Shown here: positions 1-6,494 of the stretch, piece by piece | Position numbering within the stretch: position 1 is the first letter of the stretch | How the letters are laid out: the number at the start of each line of letters is the position of its first letter | Assembly (NCBI GenBank): GCA_035294465.1 | Contig: DATGKW010000105.1 | Location: 1-11,049 of the forward strand | Origin: Paraktedonobacter sp035294465 | GTDB lineage: Bacteria; Chloroflexota; Ktedonobacteria; Ktedonobacterales; Ktedonobacteraceae | Length of the DNA stretch: 11,049 nt | Direction: 5' to 3' | Position numbers and translations under genes: made by a program | Notes under the pieces: model-generated | Database searches by the model: none | Told to the model about the DNA's origin: nothing | Seen by the model: the letters and a program-made list of their open reading frames with translations, nothing else

Positions 1-11
1 GCGGAAGTGTA

Positions 12-1964
12 TTATAATACTTGTGTCTCCGCTTCCGCCTCTTTAGCTATCTGCTCCTGCGTGAAATCAAGCTGGCGGACCAGGCGAATCTCGTTCTCAA
101 AGATGCGGCGCAGGATGGCGACGGCGCTGGCATAGGTGGAATCCATGCCAAAGTAGGAGAGGCTACCAGCCCCCAGGTTTTTGCCGCGCGTATAGGGCGT
201 ATCCGAGCCGTAGTGGAGAATGCCCAGTTCGTAGGGCAGGCGGGCAAAGTTGATATTCTCACCGACGGGGTAGCGCGTCAGGTATTGATCTTCGTAGATG
301 GCGTTGAGATAGGGGCCGCTCTCCATCTCAACGACGGTGTAGTTTGCCTGGTAGTAGAAGTCCAGGTACTGGCGATTTTGCAGGTATGTGCCGAAGGACG
401 AAACAGCTTTCTGGTTATCCAGCACTGAACCATAGATCAGGTAGGGCTGGACATCGCGCGCAGTAAAGCAGTTGTCCAGCCAGTAGGTATTCTGGCTGTG
501 CTCGTCCAGCACGACATTCGAGATCATCACATCGCCTATGCTTCCATTAAGCGTGGCAGCTTTGCCCAGGATGTAAATGCCTCTGATGTTCAGCAGGTTC
601 TCGGTAATCTCGCGCATCATACTGTAGGCCGCCATGCCCAGGGGATAGTCAATGTTGATGATGATCGCCTGGCTCTTTTTCAGGAGATCCATGCTGCTCA
701 TGCGACAGCGAGGATCGATGCCGGTAGGATGCAGGCGAGCCAGTTCAAAGATCTGGGCATCGATCTCCATGCTGTGGCTTGAGGGCAGGTACCAGATGCC
801 GCGTTCCTGTTCCTCCTGTGGCCGGATGCGCACGAACGCCTGTCCGGCGGGCGTTTTCATCCATTCGCGCGCGGTAAAGTAGAGAAAATTTTGCCAGTTG
901 CCCGGCACCGTGCCATCCTGCAATTTGCGGCACTCCTCTGCCAGGTAGGGATCAGCGCCGCTTAAGGCAAATCTGGTCAATTCGGCCTCCCGGCTGAGCA
1001 GAGTGCCTGCCATAAGATTCACCAAACTATGCGTATTGCTGGAGACAAAGTAGACCGGTCGCTCGCGCAAGTTTAGCCGGCTGAGCAGATCTTCTACCGG
1101 GGACCACCATTTGCGCGCGGCGCGTACATAGCCAACGTGCGAGCCGCCCAGGAAGCGTAGATCAAAACTCTTCTTCTCGCGGCCAATTTGCGAGAGAGTC
1201 TCCCAGAGTTTATCTCCCCAGATCACTTCCAGCCGATGCCAGTCATCCGGGGCGATGTGTAATCGTTCGCTGAGCACCTTGCTAATTTCGGCATAAACCG
1301 GCGAGGAGCGCTCCATGCGGGTCTCTAGGAGCTGCCTGGTAGTGGGGTCGGCATTGAGTAGGTAATACATCTTATTCCACTCGATCTGGAAAGCCACCAG
1401 GATAGGAACAATATCATCAGTATCACTTACGCTGGCAACATAGACGGCCAGAGTAGAATTTCCATCATAGAACCACCTGCGGCGGCGCGCTGAGGCGGTC
1501 ACATGCTGCCAGTCGTTGACGCAAAAGCCCTGCCGGAGAAACACTTCCTCGGCCTGTCCTAATAGAACCAGTTTGCAGTGAATGACCGAAGCAGGCAGGC
1601 GCAGCACACTATAAATGAAAGCCGACATATCAGGATAAGGCGAGCGTGCGTCGGGATGCAGGCTCGAATCAATGTTTAAATGCGCCTGCACCAGCGCTTT
1701 GAGGTTCACCTCGCCCGAACTACGCAGGAGGGTATTGTACGTGCGAATGTAGAGTTCGACATCTCGTTTGCCCGCTTCATGATGCCGCTCTCCACGTTCA
1801 AAAGAGACGGTCTCCGCTTCCTGCTCCAGAGACATCCTCTCTCTCTCTGTCAGGTCGATCTCTTCGCTCTCCATATCTGCAAAATCCTGGGCATGTTGCC
1901 GATCGTCAAAAGAGTGCGACGTGTAATTCTGTGGTCTGCGTGTGCGTGAAATCTTTCGTGGCAT
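12..1964 (-). CDS. Large protein of uncertain family with nucleoside-phosphorylase-like C-terminal half
   Basis: The 650-residue product has no signal peptide or membrane segment and is probably cytosolic. Residues 1-65 are charged and look disordered. Residues about 66-380 are a mixed alpha/beta region I do not recognise. From about 430 onward the sequence resembles the phosphorylase (PNP/UDP) superfamily: a hydrophobic strand (AIIINIDYP, 433-441), a glycine-rich stretch ending in GDV (GKAATLNGSIGDVM, 467-480), VEMESGPY (545-552), which recalls the EMEA-type nucleoside-binding segment, and YGSDTPY (585-591), which could hold the acid. Phosphorylases act on nucleosides or related ribosides, but activity here is inference. 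I suspect it belongs to a DUF family found in Chloroflexota (possibly DUF6909) but cannot confirm it. The ATG at 1964 follows only a weak purine stretch (AGGGATCAAG), so the start is moderately certain. The TAA stop lies 11 bases from the window edge. Confidence 0.72.
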   Translation of the reverse strand: MPRKISRTRRPQNYTSHSFDDRQHAQDFADMESEEIDLTERERMSLEQEAETVSFERGERHHEAGKRDVELYIRTYNTLLRSSGEVNLKALVQAHLNIDSSLHPDARSPYPDMSAFIYSVLRLPASVIHCKLVLLGQAEEVFLRQGFCVNDWQHVTASARRRRWFYDGNSTLAVYVASVSDTDDIVPILVAFQIEWNKMYYLLNADPTTRQLLETRMERSSPVYAEISKVLSERLHIAPDDWHRLEVIWGDKLWETLSQIGREKKSFDLRFLGGSHVGYVRAARKWWSPVEDLLSRLNLRERPVYFVSSNTHSLVNLMAGTLLSREAELTRFALSGADPYLAEECRKLQDGTVPGNWQNFLYFTAREWMKTPAGQAFVRIRPQEEQERGIWYLPSSHSMEIDAQIFELARLHPTGIDPRCRMSSMDLLKKSQAIIINIDYPLGMAAYSMMREITENLLNIRGIYILGKAATLNGSIGDVMISNVVLDEHSQNTYWLDNCFTARDVQPYLIYGSVLDNQKAVSSFGTYLQNRQYLDFYYQANYTVVEMESGPYLNAIYEDQYLTRYPVGENINFARLPYELGILHYGSDTPYTRGKNLGAGSLSYFGMDSTYASAVAILRRIFENEIRLVRQLDFTQEQIAKEAEAETQVL

Positions 1965-2098
1965 AAATCTTGATCCCTACCCGTTCCACGGGGCCATTCT
2001 GAGCCTGAAGGGGATTGCAATCCATGGGCAAAAACGAGCGCAAATGCTTTATCTTGATACGTGCCTTCAGGCAACCTCTTTAATCACCTGTTTTTGTT

Positions 2099-2104
2099 AT
2101 TATA
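2099..2104 (-). promoter_or_regulatory. Possible -10 element for the 12-1964 gene
   Basis: Read on the minus strand this is a perfect TATAAT about 135 bases upstream of the start at 1964. No good -35 is found at 17 bases (the hexamer there reads TACCAT), so the promoter call is weak. If it is used, the mRNA leader would include the 12-bp perfect palindrome GGATTGCAATCC at 2012-2023. The same A/T patch also reads TATACT on the plus strand (2101-2106), which could serve the hairpin RNA to the right. Confidence 0.3.
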
Positions 2105-2190
2105 CTCATTTAACACGCGAGATGGTAGGCTATCATTCCATACCAATTCAACTTGTGCCACTAAGCACCTTTATTATTCGTTTCTAAGTG

Positions 2191-2257
2191 TAGGAGGTAT
2201 CACTAAAATGCCGGGTGTCCCCATACCTGGCGTTTCCCCCTGGTGATACCTCTTTTT
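2191..2257 (+). terminator. Two-tier RNA hairpin with T tract, enclosing a strong SD and a 12-codon ORF
   Basis: The outer stem is a perfect 10-bp inverted repeat, GAGGTATCAC (2194-2203) with GTGATACCTC (2243-2252), followed by TTTTT (2253-2257). Inside it, ATGCCGGGTGT (2208-2218) pairs with ATACCTGGCGT (2223-2233) around a CCCC loop. This inner stem has 11 pairs, three of them G.U on the plus strand. Those wobbles would be C.A mismatches on the minus strand, so the folded RNA is the plus-strand transcript. The left outer arm contains AGGAGGT, and an ATG at 2208 opens a frame ending in TGA at 2246 (peptide MPGVPIPGVSPW). It may be an intrinsic terminator, a small RNA 3' end or a translated leader. 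Both flanking genes are on the other strand. Confidence 0.6.
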
Positions 2258-2265
2258 CTTGCCCG

Positions 2266-3570
2266 CTATTTCCACAGCAAGAGATCGTCCTGACTAGGTA
2301 GCCGGGCCTCGTCTGACTCCGTTGCGTGCCTGCACCACTCGCAACGCACCTCGCCACGTTCCAACAATCTGCCGATAACTTGCTCATAATCGCGCAAAGT
2401 GTACTGGCCAAAATGGGCCAGCAGCAGCAACTGGCGTAGATCGGGCCAGCGGCGAATGCGTTGGACGCGGCCAAGTTCCCGCGCCTCCTGGGTCAGCGCT
2501 TCGAGACGAGCCGCAGCCTGCTCCTCGCGCTGGCCTGCGAACCATGCTTCATTTAACACACCCCGCTGGCTCTCAACGATTAGCTGCCTTTCACGTAGGC
2601 AAGCGGCATCATTCATGCTAAAGAGGCTGTCCTGGCGGCGCGTGGCAAAGATCAGCGAGCCTGGGGCAGTTTCTACTCTGGCCGGACCGATGCACATGGG
2701 CAAAGCCAGTTGCTGCACTGTCAAAAAATGGGGACGCATGCTTTCCGCTAAAAGTTCGACCAGTCCATGGATGGCAAGCTCTGCGTTCTCATTCCCCTTT
2801 GCCAGTAGCCCTTTCCAGCGGTCGCCACGCAACAGATTGGTCAGCGCCGCTGCCATCTCGCCGGTACGTAGACGAGGTAGCAGGCGCGTTCCAATCTCTT
2901 TATGTGAAAGCCAGAGAAAAAGTTCGGTGGGCGCCGTGCGCTGGTAGAGAGGTGCCAGGTCGGTATAGCGAAAGAGGCCATCCTTGAGCGGATCAAGCAG
3001 GAAGACTGCCGCGCTCTGTTCCAGAGCGGCCAGCAGCGTAGAGGACAGCTCCGGCCAGCTTCCAGACAGCAGCCCACCCTCCTTTGGCAGAGTCATAGCC
3101 ATGCTTGTCTGCATTCCATTCTGGGAGGGTTGCCCTGCCTCGCTCGATACCTTGCGCCTGCCCCGTTTCTCATCGAGCAGAAAACTATAGAGCAGGATGG
3201 GTCGATCCAGACGCGCAAGTCGTCGAGCTGTTGCGGCCGCAAGTTGTAGCGCTGGCGGGAGGGTAGAGTCTTGCGCCGTTGGTTTTTGCCGCCGCCGTTT
3301 GCTCGCGAGCGGTGCTTCCTCTATGTCGGTAAATATACCTTGAACTGGCATCTGTGTATTCCCCAGGCCATCGATCCAGTAGCAGCGCTTGAAGATCCGC
3401 GTCGCGCCTAGAGAAGTTCCATAGGGAAGCATATACTCATGGAGTAGCCAGGCGCGCAGAGCCATCAGCGCTGCCTGTTCAGTCAGGCGGCGCCGACGCA
3501 AACCTCCGCCTCTGTTCGTCCCCTCTGTTGGTAGCGCCTCTTCGGCAAAATCAGCCCATAGATCTCGCAT
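2266..3570 (-). CDS. Divergent TcmP-like protein (three-Cys-motif partner family)
   Basis: The 434-residue product looks like the TcmP family, proteins of unknown activity with a methyltransferase-like fold that are usually encoded beside a three-Cys-motif (radical-SAM-like, Gp37/Gp68) protein. Matching landmarks are a helix then YWIDGLGN (64-71) where the family has YID-FAGPG; a strand-rich ILLYSFLLDE (125-134); AVFLLDPLKDG (188-198) where the family has FIDPFG; and SLIFATRRQDSLFSMNDA (305-322), close to the family's LIFAT-H--GL--M. The C-terminal helices about 378-408 resemble a winged-helix end. Both glycine-rich signature motifs are altered, and a basic insert (KRRRQK, about 91-96) is unusual. 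No three-Cys partner is in the window. There is no Shine-Dalgarno before the ATG. An extended -10 lies 10 bases upstream, suggesting a nearly leaderless mRNA. Family assignment is from remembered motifs, hence moderate. Confidence 0.62.
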   Translation of the reverse strand: MRDLWADFAEEALPTEGTNRGGGLRRRRLTEQAALMALRAWLLHEYMLPYGTSLGATRIFKRCYWIDGLGNTQMPVQGIFTDIEEAPLASKRRRQKPTAQDSTLPPALQLAAATARRLARLDRPILLYSFLLDEKRGRRKVSSEAGQPSQNGMQTSMAMTLPKEGGLLSGSWPELSSTLLAALEQSAAVFLLDPLKDGLFRYTDLAPLYQRTAPTELFLWLSHKEIGTRLLPRLRTGEMAAALTNLLRGDRWKGLLAKGNENAELAIHGLVELLAESMRPHFLTVQQLALPMCIGPARVETAPGSLIFATRRQDSLFSMNDAACLRERQLIVESQRGVLNEAWFAGQREEQAAARLEALTQEARELGRVQRIRRWPDLRQLLLLAHFGQYTLRDYEQVIGRLLERGEVRCEWCRHATESDEARLPSQDDLLLWK

Positions 3571-3574
3571 GGTA

Positions 3575-3594
3575 TGACTATTGTACCATAGTCA
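3575..3594 (-). promoter_or_regulatory. Extended -10 promoter with overlapping operator-like palindrome
   Basis: On the minus strand TGG-TACAAT (TACAAT at 3580-3585) forms an extended -10 (TGN-TACAAT) ten bases before the ATG at 3570, so transcription should start only a few bases upstream of the start codon. A perfect inverted repeat TGACTAT-N6-ATAGTCA (3575-3594) covers the -10 itself. The 20-bp size and 7-bp half-sites suit a dimeric winged-helix repressor, whose binding would block this promoter. No regulator gene is in the window, so the factor is unknown. Confidence 0.5.
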
Positions 3595-3642
3595 CACATA
3601 ATCAAGGCTACCTCAGAGTAGGCTATTGCAATGGAGATCGGG

Positions 3643-3648
3643 TATACT
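3643..3648 (+). promoter_or_regulatory. Possible -10 element for the MhqD-like hydrolase gene
   Basis: TATACT lies 45 bases upstream of the likely TTG start at 3694, which would give a leader of about 40 bases carrying the GAGGAG ribosome site. No convincing -35 hexamer is present at 16-18 bases. The 8-bp palindrome ATTGCAAT at 3625-3632 falls in the -35 area and could be an activator or repressor site. Confidence 0.3.
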
Positions 3649-3693
3649 TTAAGAGTGTTCCTACTCGTACGGAATATACAGAGGAGAAAAACC

Positions 3694-4323
3694 TTGAGTG
3701 AAGACTTCAAGTACATTCACAGGTACGAGCCGGGAGAGGGAGAGCAGCGAAAGACGACACTCCTCCTCTTGCATGGCACTGGTGCCGATGAGGAGACTCT
3801 GAGCAGCCTGGGACGGATGATTTTGCCAGGCGCGGGTCAGCTCAGGCCGCGAGGCAATGTGTTAGAAAACGGCATGGCTCGCTTCTTTCGCAGATTTGCC
3901 GAGGGCGTACTCGACGTGGATGATTTAAAGCAGCGCACCGCCGACCTGGCCGAGTTCATCCAGCAGGCCGCCAGGGTCTACGGCTTCGATGCGCGGCACG
4001 TGGTTGGCGCTGGCTTCTCCAACGGTGCTAATATCGCAGCCAGTATGCTTTTTCTCTATCCTGACGTGCTGCGCGCAGCCGTCTTACTACACCCTATGGT
4101 TCCCTTTGTGCCGGAGACGCCGCCTAACCTGCACGACAAACCGATATTCATTGGCGCTGGCCGGGCCGATCCTCTGGTGCCAGCAGAGCAAACAGAGCAA
4201 TTGGCAGAACTGCTCAAGCGCGCGGGTGCGGCTGTCGAGCTTTTCTGGCAGGACAACGGGCATACTATCACCCTGGAAGAGGTGAAGGCGGCGAAAAGCT
4301 GGTTGAAAGCGCAAAGCATATGA
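3694..4323 (+). CDS. mhqD: Alpha/beta hydrolase, MhqD/phospholipase-carboxylesterase type
   Basis: A 209-residue cytosolic serine hydrolase. It closely follows the MhqD subgroup of the phospholipase/carboxylesterase family: LLLLHGTG (23-30, oxyanion side), RGNVLENGMARFFRRFAEG (53-71, diagnostic for this subgroup), the nucleophile elbow GFSNGAN (Ser109), Asp159 in GRADPLVP, and His190 in NGHTI. The triad and length (family about 200) are complete. In Bacillus subtilis mhqD is induced by quinone and methylhydroquinone stress; its natural substrate is not firmly known, so the role here is by analogy. I chose the TTG at 3694 because GAGGAG (3681-3686) lies 7 bases upstream and the protein then begins where homologues do. 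The in-frame ATG at 3631 has no ribosome site and adds 21 unrelated residues. The gene is divergent from the TcmP-like gene and convergent with the acyltransferase. Confidence 0.9.
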   Translation: MSEDFKYIHRYEPGEGEQRKTTLLLLHGTGADEETLSSLGRMILPGAGQLRPRGNVLENGMARFFRRFAEGVLDVDDLKQRTADLAEFIQQAARVYGFDARHVVGAGFSNGANIAASMLFLYPDVLRAAVLLHPMVPFVPETPPNLHDKPIFIGAGRADPLVPAEQTEQLAELLKRAGAAVELFWQDNGHTITLEEVKAAKSWLKAQSI

Positions 4324-4358
4324 GATCCGCAGCTCTATAGGATCGCAGTATCCTCTCA

Positions 4359-4379
4359 CCAGGATCGTTCCGATCCTGG
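4359..4379. terminator. Hairpin between convergent genes
   Basis: CCAGGATCG and CGATCCTGG form a perfect 9-bp stem with a TTC loop in the 57-base gap between the hydrolase stop (4323) and the acyltransferase stop (4381). It abuts the acyltransferase stop codon. No T tract follows on either strand, so it may protect 3' ends or terminate weakly. A smaller repeat, AGGAT-N6-ATCCT (4339-4354), lies beside it. Confidence 0.45.
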
Positions 4380-4380
4380 G

Positions 4381-5757
4381 CTACGGACTAGAAGAGCCAA
4401 TCACAGCCTTTTCCTGCGCCTGAGCAGCCCCGAGCGAAGAGTGGCCTCTATCTTTCGTTTCTGTGGGCGTACTGGCTCGTTTCTGGCGATCCTTCATACG
4501 CATGAATGGCTTCTCGACAAGCCAGTAAACGAGCACACACCACGGGATGATCACCAGGGCAAAAAACGACCAGTATATTATATGAGAAAGCACGATATTG
4601 CTGACGTGCAGGTGAGAGAAAATGTGTCGCTGAAAGAAGGACAACATTGGAAAGTGCCAGAGATAGACGGAGTAGGAAATGATTCCCAACCATCTCACTG
4701 GCTGCCATTCAAAGGGCGCTCTGAACAGGGTATAACCAAAGAGCAGGGTTGCAATGACCAGCCCCCAGCCGAGAGAGACACAAAAATCCAGGAACCAGGG
4801 ATCATACTGCACGATGGGCAGCAAAAAATTCAGTTGCGGTACAGGATAACTGGCACGAAAGTTCCATAGAGAACAAATGGTTATGATCCCTAGCGCACCG
4901 AGAGCGAGAAGTGGGCTGATTTTTTTCAATTTACTTTGCAAGCGCTGTCCATATTCAGGGTGTTGCGCGTAGATAAAGCACAGGCTTACGAACATGCCGA
5001 CGGCGAAGTCTTCCCAAAACTTTCCTCGCACACCAAACAGCACAAATTGCGCGATCGCGGCCAGACCCTCTTGTGGCTGTTGCGCCCATTGCAGGCCCAC
5101 ATAACGAATAGCGAGCCCATAGAGCACTAAACCCGCACAGGCTGTAGCGGCCGCAGCGAAGCGTCTGCGTGGCGTGTGCGCAGCCCACTGAACAAGTATG
5201 CGCATACCCAGCGCCACCAGCGGAAGCAGCAGATAAAATTGTACCTCGACCCCTAGAGACCAGTAAGGAACATCAATCTGTTCAAACGTCGCCTTGCTTG
5301 AGTCCATGAAGAAAGTGAGAAACAGAAAAAGTCGCGACCAGTGGTCCGGGTGCAAATAGACTGGCTGTACAAATATGACGAGAAGAGCAAGCGAGAAATA
5401 ATAGCAGGGAAGGATGCGCAAGGCCCGACGCCAATAAAAGGTGCGTGTAGACGGCCAGGTTTCTCCAAATAACAGCGCCTTCGCATATGGCATAAAGAGG
5501 AGGAAGCCTGATAGGACAAAGAAGAGTTGCACGCCGGTATTGCCAAAAACCCAGAAGGAGGCCAGCCAGGGATCTTTGTACTCGTTGACAATAATGTACC
5601 CGACAAGATAAGTAATATGCAGCGTGACGACGCCCAGAGCCGCGAAAGCTCTCAGACCATCTAACGAAGCAATGTTCTTCTTCGATCCAGCCCCACCGCT
5701 CTTTGCAACCGAGGTAATACGGCGCATAGCACTGGAACATTTCTGAGAAATCTGCAT
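4381..5757 (-). CDS. Membrane O-acyltransferase, acyltransferase 3 (OafA/YrhL-like) family
   Basis: A 458-residue polytopic membrane protein that should transfer an acyl group, typically acetyl, to a cell-surface sugar or lipid; the acceptor cannot be read from sequence. Family landmarks in order: SLDGLRAFAALGVVTLH (31-47, with conserved Arg36 and putative catalytic His47), FFVLSGFLL (79-87), WRRALRILP (109-117), YWSLGVEVQFY (165-175, conserved Glu171), SYSVYLWHFP (361-370) and VEKPF (414-418). About ten hydrophobic segments span 38-412, followed by a hydrophilic tail of some 40 residues that is probably cytosolic and disordered. No SGNH esterase domain is fused, unlike in OafA. The start at 5757 has GAGGGG a few bases upstream; Met11 is an alternative. 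It stands alone, with no sugar or envelope genes adjacent. Confidence 0.93.
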   Translation of the reverse strand: MQISQKCSSAMRRITSVAKSGGAGSKKNIASLDGLRAFAALGVVTLHITYLVGYIIVNEYKDPWLASFWVFGNTGVQLFFVLSGFLLFMPYAKALLFGETWPSTRTFYWRRALRILPCYYFSLALLVIFVQPVYLHPDHWSRLFLFLTFFMDSSKATFEQIDVPYWSLGVEVQFYLLLPLVALGMRILVQWAAHTPRRRFAAAATACAGLVLYGLAIRYVGLQWAQQPQEGLAAIAQFVLFGVRGKFWEDFAVGMFVSLCFIYAQHPEYGQRLQSKLKKISPLLALGALGIITICSLWNFRASYPVPQLNFLLPIVQYDPWFLDFCVSLGWGLVIATLLFGYTLFRAPFEWQPVRWLGIISYSVYLWHFPMLSFFQRHIFSHLHVSNIVLSHIIYWSFFALVIIPWCVLVYWLVEKPFMRMKDRQKRASTPTETKDRGHSSLGAAQAQEKAVIGSSSP

Positions 5758-5859
5758 CTACCCCTCGATAAGGCTTCTTCATTGAAGCTGTATGAAGCCG
5801 CGAACCAGAGAAAAGCCTCCCCGCCGCACTATCCACGGCCTTTCGTTTAGTCCATACTG

Positions 5860-5865
5860 ATTATA
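5860..5865 (-). promoter_or_regulatory. Possible -10 element for the acyltransferase gene
   Basis: A perfect TATAAT on the minus strand about 105 bases upstream of the acyltransferase start. No recognisable -35 lies 17 bases away (it reads GGCGGA). The leader would contain an inverted pair GGCTTC/GAAGCC near 5771-5798. Weak evidence overall. Confidence 0.3.
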
Positions 5866-5913
5866 ACGCTCCTGTACTCGATTCCGCCGTGTTTATACAA
5901 ATCACTAGGAGTT

Positions 5914-6043
5914 ATGAATAGATCTGCGGTGGTAGCGCCGCAAAAAAGAAAGGTATTACACTCCAGTGGCTTCTGAGGAACTTGAGCGCTTTCGCCCGCT
6001 TCTTTTCTCTGATGAGTCCATTGCCGAATTGCTACATAATCTA
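5914..6043 (+). pseudogene. Possible small ORF broken by a frameshift at an A6 run
   Basis: An ATG at 5914 follows AGGAG (5907-5911), although the 2-base spacing is too tight. It opens MNRSAVVAPQK and runs out of frame after an A6 run at 5942-5947, stopping at 5976. The frame offset by one base from there is open and protein-like (SEELERFRPLLF, then SDESIAELLHNL) and ends with TAA at 6043. A hairpin with a plus-strand T tract follows 21 bases later. Joined, the product would be about 43 residues. I do not recognise it. It could be a decayed gene, a sequencing error in the homopolymer, or chance. Confidence 0.25.
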
Positions 6044-6064
6044 TAAACGTTTTCAAAGCAAAAA

Positions 6065-6105
6065 CGCCTCAAGCCGCTTATAAGCTAACTTGAGGCGCCT
6101 TTTTT
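6065..6105. terminator. Two-way intrinsic terminator after the initiator tRNA genes
   Basis: CGCCTCAAG (6065-6073) and CTTGAGGCG (6089-6097) form a perfect 9-bp stem with a 15-base loop. On the minus strand it is followed by TTTTT (6064-6060), which suits termination of the tRNA transcript, whose last mature base is at 6115. On the plus strand TTTTTT follows at 6100-6105, so anything read rightward from 5914-6043 would also stop here and not run antisense into the tRNAs. Confidence 0.8.
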
Positions 6106-6114
6106 CCTGATCAG

Positions 6115-6187
6115 TAGCGGGGAAAGGATTCGAACCTCTGACCTTTGGGTTATGAGCCCAACGAGCTAACCACTGCTCCACCCCGCG
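6115..6187 (-). tRNA. Initiator tRNA-fMet (CAT), copy 1
   Basis: A 73-base cloverleaf with anticodon CAT. Initiator features are direct: position 1:72 is unpaired (C1 with U72), the anticodon stem ends in three G-C pairs (GGG before and CCC after the CTCATAA loop), and the D stem is GAGC/GCTC with A11-U24. The T arm is AGAGG-TTCGAAT-CCTTT, with an A49-U65 pair and a G50.U64 wobble. CCA is not encoded. It is the downstream copy of a tandem pair and ends about 18 bases before the terminator stem. Confidence 0.96.
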
Positions 6188-6214
6188 TCGGGAATTGTGC
6201 CGTTCGACGAGGAA

Positions 6215-6287
<73 letters not shown>

Positions 6288-6298
6288 TCGGCATGTTC

Positions 6299-6327
6299 AT
6301 CTTACTACAGAAAGGGAAGGATGTCAA
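6299..6327 (-). promoter_or_regulatory. Consensus promoter of the initiator tRNA pair
   Basis: On the minus strand a perfect -35 TTGACA (6327-6322), a 17-base spacer and a -10 TAAGAT (6304-6299) place the start near 6291-6293, a few bases before the mature tRNA 5' end at 6287. This matches a housekeeping sigma promoter and explains both tRNAs as one transcript ending at the hairpin near 6065. Confidence 0.85.
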
Positions 6328-6456
6328 CTATAGTTTGTTGATTGACCGAGGGCTTTTGCAAGATTTTCTTCCCCTCAACGAGCCAATCGAGCCAGGGTGC
6401 GGTCGAAATGCTGGGCAAAAACGGCGAACAGCTCTGGGGAATTCTCCAGAAGCCTC

Positions 6457-6485
6457 TTGCGACCTACGCCGCTTTGGTGTAGAAT
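6457..6485 (+). promoter_or_regulatory. groESL promoter
   Basis: A -35 TTGCGA (6457-6462), a 17-base spacer and a -10 TAGAAT (6480-6485) put the start near 6492, directly before the CIRCE element. The groES leader is then about 88 bases. The tRNA promoter fires the other way from 6322-6327, so the two units are divergent with about 130 bases between their -35 boxes. Confidence 0.8.
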
Positions 6486-6494
6486 ATAGCAAGG

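Larger units (their letters stand above)
1965..2265. other. Intergenic region between two minus-strand genes
   Basis: This stretch of 301 bases separates the phosphorylase-like gene from the TcmP-like gene. It holds a perfect 12-bp palindrome (2012-2023), an A/T-rich patch readable as a -10 on either strand (2099-2106), a short GTGC/GCAC inverted repeat near 2155-2168, and the large plus-strand hairpin at 2194-2252. Apart from the 12-codon ORF in that hairpin I see no convincing coding sequence. Confidence 0.6.
5758..6114. other. Intergenic region between acyltransferase and initiator tRNAs
   Basis: A stretch of 357 bases without a secure gene. It holds the possible acyltransferase -10 (5860-5865), a small plus-strand reading frame that may be frameshifted (5914-6043), and the two-way terminator at 6065-6105. 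A minus-strand frame across 5847-6056 begins with TTG without a ribosome site and I do not accept it. Confidence 0.55.

Noticed and set aside
2191..2257. The inverted repeat as a miniature transposable element
   Set aside because: No target-site duplication flanks it, the unit is only about 60 bp, and the interior also folds with plus-strand G.U pairs, which points to RNA structure instead.
5847..6056. Minus-strand frame of 69 codons between the acyltransferase and tRNA genes
   Set aside because: It begins with TTG without any ribosome site, sits directly after the tRNA terminator, and has no recognisable motif. The opposite strand in the same place is at least as protein-like.
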